NCBI GenBank assembly: GCA_023252095.1
Contig: JAHEXN010000221.1
Span: 1-5,841 of the forward strand
Direction of reading: 5' to 3'
DNA from: Actinomycetes bacterium
Lineage (GTDB): Bacteria > Actinomycetota > Actinomycetes > Propionibacteriales > Nocardioidaceae
DNA: 5,841 bases
Position 1 is the stretch's first letter; each line of letters opens with the position of its first letter. The position numbers and the translations under genes are program-made. Below the pieces are notes generated by a model that was not told the origin of the DNA, did no database searches, and saw nothing but the letters and a program-made list of their open reading frames with translations. Shown here piece by piece: positions 1-3,137 of the stretch.

Positions 1-2
1 TG

Positions 3-431
3 ACGCTCTGGGCCTTCTCGGACGAGCTGTTCTTCTTCAAGGTGCCGGGCAGTGTGCAGAACGCACAGGGCGTCTACATGTCGGGCACGTCCATGGTCCA
101 AGCGCTCGAAGTTGCCGTGGAGTGGGCAGGGCAGGCCAAGGCCAACCGCGCCATCCTCCTGGCAACGGACGGGGTGCCCACCACGTGCCGCGCCCATCAC
201 TCGACCGGGAGTGCCCTCGGGGACATCACGCTCCTGCTCAAGGAAGCCCGTGGTTCGAATATCGTGCTCTCCATCCTGGCCGTGGGCGCCAAGTCCTCGG
301 CCCCGGTCTACGACCAGGTCTTCGGGAAGGGGCAGTACGGGTTGGTCGAGACACTGGTCGACATGCGCGATGCCCTGCCCGAGACTGCCCGCGTGCTCGT
401 GGAGGCTCACCTTGCCAAGTCGGCAAGGTGA
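3..431 (+). CDS. VWA-domain protein, C-terminal part (N-terminus beyond left edge)
   Basis: The reading frame is open from the left edge to TGA at 429-431, giving 142 visible residues. These form the second half of a von Willebrand factor A domain: a beta strand (LWAFSDELFFF, residues 2-12), the MIDAS threonine loop (SGTSM, 27-31), a helix, the hydrophobic strand with the second MIDAS aspartate (ILLATDG, 51-57), a helix, another strand (IVLSILAVG, 87-95) and a closing helix with an acidic 'DMRDALPETARVLVE' stretch. The first MIDAS motif (DxSxS) should lie just upstream, outside the window. VWA proteins of this arrangement (CobT, NorD, BatA/MoxR-partner types) usually bind a metal ion and act with a MoxR/CobS-like AAA+ ATPase in remodelling protein complexes; phages also carry such pairs. 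The ATPase gene cannot be seen here, so the partnership is inferred. The gene ends inside a perfect inverted repeat. An in-frame GTG at 42 is internal to the domain and not a credible start. Confidence 0.8.
   Translation, partial: TLWAFSDELFFFKVPGSVQNAQGVYMSGTSMVQALEVAVEWAGQAKANRAILLATDGVPTTCRAHHSTGSALGDITLLLKEARGSNIVLSILAVGAKSSAPVYDQVFGKGQYGLVETLVDMRDALPETARVLVEAHLAKSAR
407..431 (+). terminator. perfect 10-bp inverted repeat over the VWA gene stop codon
   Basis: TCACCTTGCC at 407-416 and GGCAAGGTGA at 422-431 are exact reverse complements with a 5-nt loop (AAGTC). The 3' arm contains the TGA stop. The position at the gene end suggests a transcription terminator or a 3'-end RNA hairpin. No T-run follows on either strand, so it is not a textbook intrinsic terminator; a protein-binding site is an alternative. 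Confidence 0.45.
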
Positions 432-455
432 CGCCCTGCGCGTGTGCGCTTAGCC

Positions 456-487
456 TACATTCGTGCATCTGCCCGAGCACTGCGAGG
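456..487 (+). repeat. bipartite repeat, copy 1 (11 bp + 11-bp gap + 10 bp)
   Basis: TACATTCGTGC at 456-466 and CACTGCGAGG at 478-487 recur in the same order and orientation at 1871-1893, where only 2 bp separate the two blocks. This copy covers the gap after the VWA gene and the proposed GTG start of the next gene. Function unknown. Confidence 0.4.
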
Positions 488-777
488 CGTACTTGGAGCG
501 CATGGCGCGCCTCCACTCGACGCGCAAGATCGTCGTCACGCCCATGGAAGTGCTGGTCGCCCTGGTCGAGACCGCGATTGCCGACGAGGGCATCCACGAC
601 CCGGGCGGCTTCGACGTGCCGCTCAGCCCCCTCCGTAGGGAGATTGTCCAGGCGGAGTCCGAGGCCCGGACAGCAAGGCTCCTGCCGCGCGAAGCGGTAC
701 AGATCGCGTGCGTGGTGGCAAAGGCTGCCGGAGCTGGTCCCGCGTCGCTTCGCCCACGAGGAGCCCGGCGGCAATAG
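463..777 (+). CDS. hypothetical protein, 104 aa
   Basis: This protein belongs to no family I recognise. GTG at 463 is the only in-frame start before the TAG at 451-453, apart from internal starts such as TTG 493 and ATG 502; no clear Shine-Dalgarno sequence precedes 463. I prefer 463 because third codon positions are already GC-rich there and the segment reads as a helix (PEHCEAYLERMARL). The protein looks soluble and mainly helical: a helix at about 4-18, a strand or helix with 'KIVVTPMEVLVALVETAIADEG' character at 23-44, a linker rich in Pro and Gly (48-58), and two further helices to residue about 87. The last 17 residues (AAGAGPASLRPRGARRQ) have codon use unlike the rest and lie antisense to the convergent gene ending at 623, so they may be a recently acquired tail. 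The gene starts 31 bp after the VWA gene and may share its transcript, unless the hairpin at 407-431 stops transcription. Confidence 0.55.
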   Translation: MHLPEHCEAYLERMARLHSTRKIVVTPMEVLVALVETAIADEGIHDPGGFDVPLSPLRREIVQAESEARTARLLPREAVQIACVVAKAAGAGPASLRPRGARRQ

Positions 778-1099
778 CGGCCGCGCCGCCCAGGAGGGGT
801 TCGACGTGATGCAGCAAGGGCGTAGGGGTCTCGCCCACCTTGGTCGTGTTGGCCGAGAAGGGCGCCACGGGGCTGTTGGCGATGGGCTTGCCGGCCCCGA
901 GGTTGGGCAAGATACGCGCGCCGGGGCGTGGGGTCCCCTGGGGCTTGGGCACGTTCTTGCTGGGGAGCAGGTTGGCGCCGGCACGCAGGGGCAGCAAGGG
1001 CAGCGCGGGCTTGGGGGGCAGTCCCAGGGCATGCTTCTCCAGCTCTGCGAAGCACGCTTCCCAGGTACCCGGGGGGAAGCTCGCCAGGAAGCTCGGCAC
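623..1099 (-). CDS. proline-rich hypothetical protein, 158 aa, downstream of tail tube gene
   Basis: No family is recognised. The GTG start at 1099 has a GAGG ribosome-binding site at 1111-1108 with 8-nt spacing, and lies 14 nt after the stop of the tail tube gene, so the two are very likely co-transcribed and possibly translationally coupled. Residues 1-28 look helical (SFLASFPPGTWEACFAELEK). Residues 28-95 are rich in Pro, Gly, Asn and Lys with little predicted order. A hydrophobic stretch at 102-116 (LLGGAAAIAAGLLVG) is short for a membrane helix. Third-position GC is high through residue 125 and falls sharply after it; the remaining 33 residues are rich in Pro, Arg and Gly and overlap the convergent plus-strand gene. 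The position after sheath and tube suggests a minor virion or tail assembly protein, but nothing in the sequence proves this. Confidence 0.6.
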   Translation of the reverse strand: MPSFLASFPPGTWEACFAELEKHALGLPPKPALPLLPLRAGANLLPSKNVPKPQGTPRPGARILPNLGAGKPIANSPVAPFSANTTKVGETPTPLLHHVEPLLGGAAAIAAGLLVGEATRDQLRQPLPPRTRSVPLRAAGALLSGPRTPPGQSPYGGG

Positions 1100-1109
1100 C
1101 GTGCGTGCC
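1095..1109 (-). promoter_or_regulatory. small hairpin over the RBS and start of the 158-aa gene
   Basis: On the minus-strand transcript GGCAC (1109-1105) can pair with GTGCC (1099-1095) around a 5-nt loop. The 3' arm holds the GTG start codon and the 5' arm overlaps the GAGG ribosome-binding site (1111-1108). Such a fold could hide the start until ribosomes finishing the tube gene at 1114 open it. The stem is only 5 bp, so this is suggestive only. Confidence 0.3.
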
Positions 1110-1113
1110 TCGA

Positions 1114-1836
1114 CTACAGCGCCAGCGTGTCGGCCAGGATCCCGCTGATGAGGCCGACGCTCTTGACGGCGATGGGCAGGAAGCGCTCGAACTGGACCTG
1201 TGCCCCTTCCTGGATGACGACGCCCATGGCGTCGGTGCCGATGTTGTGCGCCGGGATGTACGCGGACTCGAGGTAGCCCGCGCCCAGCGTGTCCTCGTTG
1301 CTGTCCTTGAACATCATCATCAGGCCGACCGGCTGCTTGAACAGGTCGCTGGCCAGGTTGAGGAAGATGTTCTCGTAGCCGGGGGGGACGATGACGTCGT
1401 GCGGGTTGTCGACCGTGGCCGAGCCGACGTTCGTGAACACCGGGGCCACCAGCGTCGCCGGTACCAGGTCCTGGTAGTACGCGTAGAGCACGCGGAGCAG
1501 CGAGGGGCCGTGGTAGAGCACGCGGTTCAACGAGAGCTGGCCCACCGTGCGGCCCGGGATGAAGTAGCTACGCTCCGAGCCGATCTCGAACACGCGGCTG
1601 AGCGACATGTTGTGCCCGAGGTTCCAGCTCTGGCACAGCCCCATGGGGAACGCGATCTGGTCCTCGCCCGTCGAACCCGAGGCCAGGGCGGCCGCCAGGA
1701 AGGTTGGGCCGCCCACGTTTGCCAGCCGCGGCGGACCCGCCGCGATGAGCGTGTACGCCGCGTTCATGAACTTGCCGTCGACGAGTCCCCCTTGGACGTA
1801 GCTGTCCATCGGGGACCACTTGCTCAACGTAGCCAT
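1114..1836 (-). CDS. phage tail tube protein (contractile tail), 240 aa
   Basis: The protein probably forms the inner tube of the contractile tail, the hexamer stack surrounded by the sheath. The supporting stretch is residues 77-120: 'MSLSRVFEIGSERSYFIPG' followed by 'RTVGQLSLNRVLYHGPSLLR', a pattern I associate with myovirus tail tube proteins (a phrase on interaction with a structural scaffold, then 'GRT.G..SL.RVL..GPSLLR'). The rest alternates short hydrophobic beta-type strands (144-162, 169-176, 203-220), as expected for the tube beta-barrel, and ends in a hydrophobic tail (LISGILADTLAL). There is no signal peptide or membrane segment. The ATG start is fixed by a strong GGAGG site at 1848-1844 with 7-nt spacing. 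Its place two genes after the sheath supports the call. Unlike the sheath modules, it is not markedly acidic. An alternative is another tail or virion protein of similar fold. Confidence 0.65.
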   Translation of the reverse strand: MATLSKWSPMDSYVQGGLVDGKFMNAAYTLIAAGPPRLANVGGPTFLAAALASGSTGEDQIAFPMGLCQSWNLGHNMSLSRVFEIGSERSYFIPGRTVGQLSLNRVLYHGPSLLRVLYAYYQDLVPATLVAPVFTNVGSATVDNPHDVIVPPGYENIFLNLASDLFKQPVGLMMMFKDSNEDTLGAGYLESAYIPAHNIGTDAMGVVIQEGAQVQFERFLPIAVKSVGLISGILADTLAL

Positions 1837-1843
1837 TTACTGG

Positions 1844-1848
1844 CCTCC
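1844..1848 (-). promoter_or_regulatory. strong ribosome-binding site of the tail tube gene
   Basis: GGAGG on the minus strand, 7 nt before ATG at 1836. It is the strongest Shine-Dalgarno sequence among the complete genes here, fitting a protein needed in many copies per virion. Confidence 0.75.
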
Positions 1849-1870
1849 AAGCTCAGGAATCAAGGAACCG

Positions 1871-1893
1871 TACATTCGTGCCTCACTGCGAGG
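1871..1893 (+). repeat. bipartite repeat, copy 2, in the gap before the tail tube gene
   Basis: TACATTCGTGC (1871-1881) and CACTGCGAGG (1884-1893) match the blocks at 456-466 and 478-487. The copy lies in the 66-bp gap between the 395-aa gene stop (1903) and the tube start (1836). CCTC (1881-1884) and GAGG (1890-1893) could form a weak hairpin about 10 nt past the 395-aa stop on the minus transcript. No convincing -35/-10 promoter pair is seen in the gap. Confidence 0.4.
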
Positions 1894-1902
1894 GGAGGAC
1901 TA

Positions 1903-3090
1903 CTACGCGATGACGAAAGCGATGATGCGGGCGTGGCCGGGCACGTTGGTGCTCGTCGAGACCGGACGGACCTCGAGGAAGCCCGAGATCCCTGCACCGC
2001 CCACGTCGGTGATGCCGATGACCGCGTCGCCGGATGCGTCGGTGTCGAACAGCAACGTCGGCTTGGCCGTGGTGCTGATCTCGGTACCCGTCCCGGTCTC
2101 GGCCAGCGTGTACACGCCCACCAAGCCCTGGAGCATGTCCGCGGTGTAGACCGTGGCAACGCACCGTTGGACGCGGCCCAGGGCGTCGCCCTCCATGTCG
2201 GTGATGTTCACCGTGATGGGGAGGACGGCTCCCGCCTGGACGCCCGAGGTGAGGTCGACCATGGCGATCTTGGTCGCCAACTTGTCGGTCGTCACCGCGC
2301 CATCGGCGATCTCGCTGGTCGAGATGGAACCGGCCGCCGCCACCAGGGCGATGGCGGCCACGTAGGCGTCGTTGACCCACAGGCGCAGGAGCTGCCCCTC
2401 GCCGGCCACGAACACGGACGCATCACAGTCGAAGGTGATCGTGGTGTCCGTCCACGCCGTGATGCCGTTGCCCGTGGACGAGCCGTCGAGGGCCACGTCC
2501 CCGATGTTGAGCACCGGGAGTACTCCCGAGCCCCCGGTGAGCGTCGTCGAGCCCGCGGTGGGTACACCCGTGCTGGCGGCTCCCGTGGCAGCCACGGTCA
2601 CGATGTGCTTGGACGCCGCGGCTGCCGTGATGGCGGTCACGGTCTCGGCCGCCGTGGCCAACGTGCCACGCGTCACGGTCAGGGTCTTGGTCCCGATGTC
2701 CCACGCGGCGGTGACCGTGTGGTTCGCCACCCCCGAGGAGACGATCGTGACCGTGATGTCGTCGTCGCCCGGCACGGTGCGCGTCCAAGTCAGCTCCTTG
2801 GTGCCGCTGCCCTCGTCGCTGATGCCGCTGGCAAACTCGGTGTCCGCCACGAAGTTCGTGCCCGTGATGACCAGGCCCGTGAGCGCCGAGGTGTCGAGCC
2901 CGGTGAGGTCGTCACTGAGCGAGAGCACCGCGGGGTAGACCTCGTCGGAGTGCTGCTCCATCTCCAGGAGTGCCTCCCCGAGGGCCTTGTCCCGGTCGTC
3001 GAGGACACGGTTCTTCTTGAGCGCGATGCCCTGGCGCCACCGGGTGGAGAAGTTGGTGACTGCGGCAAGGGCCTTGGCGAAGGAGGACAT
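1903..3090 (-). CDS. modular beta-rich virion protein (putative fibre or decoration), 395 aa
   Basis: This is a probable structural protein, exact role unknown. Residues 1-50 form a charged helical segment (RWRQGIALKKNRVLDDRDKA), a possible attachment end. Residues 53-120 resemble an IPT/TIG-like Ig domain (LVITGTNF, then TWTRTVPGDDDITVTIV). Residues 133-188 match a module common in phage virion proteins: 'KTLTVT', a Thr/Ala-rich helix, 'HIVTVAATG' and the closing 'LTGGSG'. Residues 190-250 look like a second Ig/IPT domain (GITAWTDTTITFDCD, LRLWVNDAYV). The 'EIADGAVTTDKLA' linker at 260-272 is typical of phage fibre-like proteins. The remainder (275-395) is a beta-rich C-terminal domain (LPITVNITDMEGDALGRVQ; DASGDAVIGITD). 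Lys and Arg are rare after residue 50. ATG 3090 has only a weak GGAG (3105-3102, 11-nt spacing). It lies 47 bp after the sheath gene. Beta-sandwich surface decoration of the tail is the favoured reading; a baseplate or neck fibre is possible. Confidence 0.55.
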   Translation of the reverse strand: MSSFAKALAAVTNFSTRWRQGIALKKNRVLDDRDKALGEALLEMEQHSDEVYPAVLSLSDDLTGLDTSALTGLVITGTNFVADTEFASGISDEGSGTKELTWTRTVPGDDDITVTIVSSGVANHTVTAAWDIGTKTLTVTRGTLATAAETVTAITAAAASKHIVTVAATGAASTGVPTAGSTTLTGGSGVLPVLNIGDVALDGSSTGNGITAWTDTTITFDCDASVFVAGEGQLLRLWVNDAYVAAIALVAAAGSISTSEIADGAVTTDKLATKIAMVDLTSGVQAGAVLPITVNITDMEGDALGRVQRCVATVYTADMLQGLVGVYTLAETGTGTEISTTAKPTLLFDTDASGDAVIGITDVGGAGISGFLEVRPVSTSTNVPGHARIIAFVIA

Positions 3091-3137
3091 GGGCTACTCG
3101 GCTCCGAAGCTGAGAGAAATGGAAATGGGGCGCAGGC

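Noticed and set aside
411..461. Plus-strand promoter with TTGCCA (412-417) and TACATT (456-461)
   Set aside because: Spacing is 38 nt, far from the usual 16-18, and TTGCCA is part of the inverted repeat within the coding sequence.
712..730. Programmed frameshift site near GCAAAGG in the 104-aa gene
   Set aside because: There is no proper slippery heptamer, and neither alternative frame gives a short sensible ending.
238..1055. Minus-strand open frames of 264 and 201 codons across the left region
   Set aside because: They are out of frame with the 158-aa gene and antisense to the VWA and 104-aa genes; base composition by codon position favours those genes.
122..1276. 384-codon open frame on the plus strand
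   Set aside because: It overlaps the VWA gene in another frame and then runs antisense to the 158-aa gene; the protein is rich in Arg, Pro and Gly with no plausible domain. A short stretch after 722 looks protein-like (RLPELVPRRFAHEEPGG), but the frame has no nearby stop, so a simple frameshifted end of the 104-aa gene is not supported.
3097..3114. Hairpin in the gap between sheath and 395-aa genes
   Set aside because: CTCGGCT and AGCTGAG pair with a G-U wobble on a plus-strand RNA, but on the actual minus-strand transcript there is an A-C mismatch in the middle of the stem and no T-run, so it is not a credible terminator.
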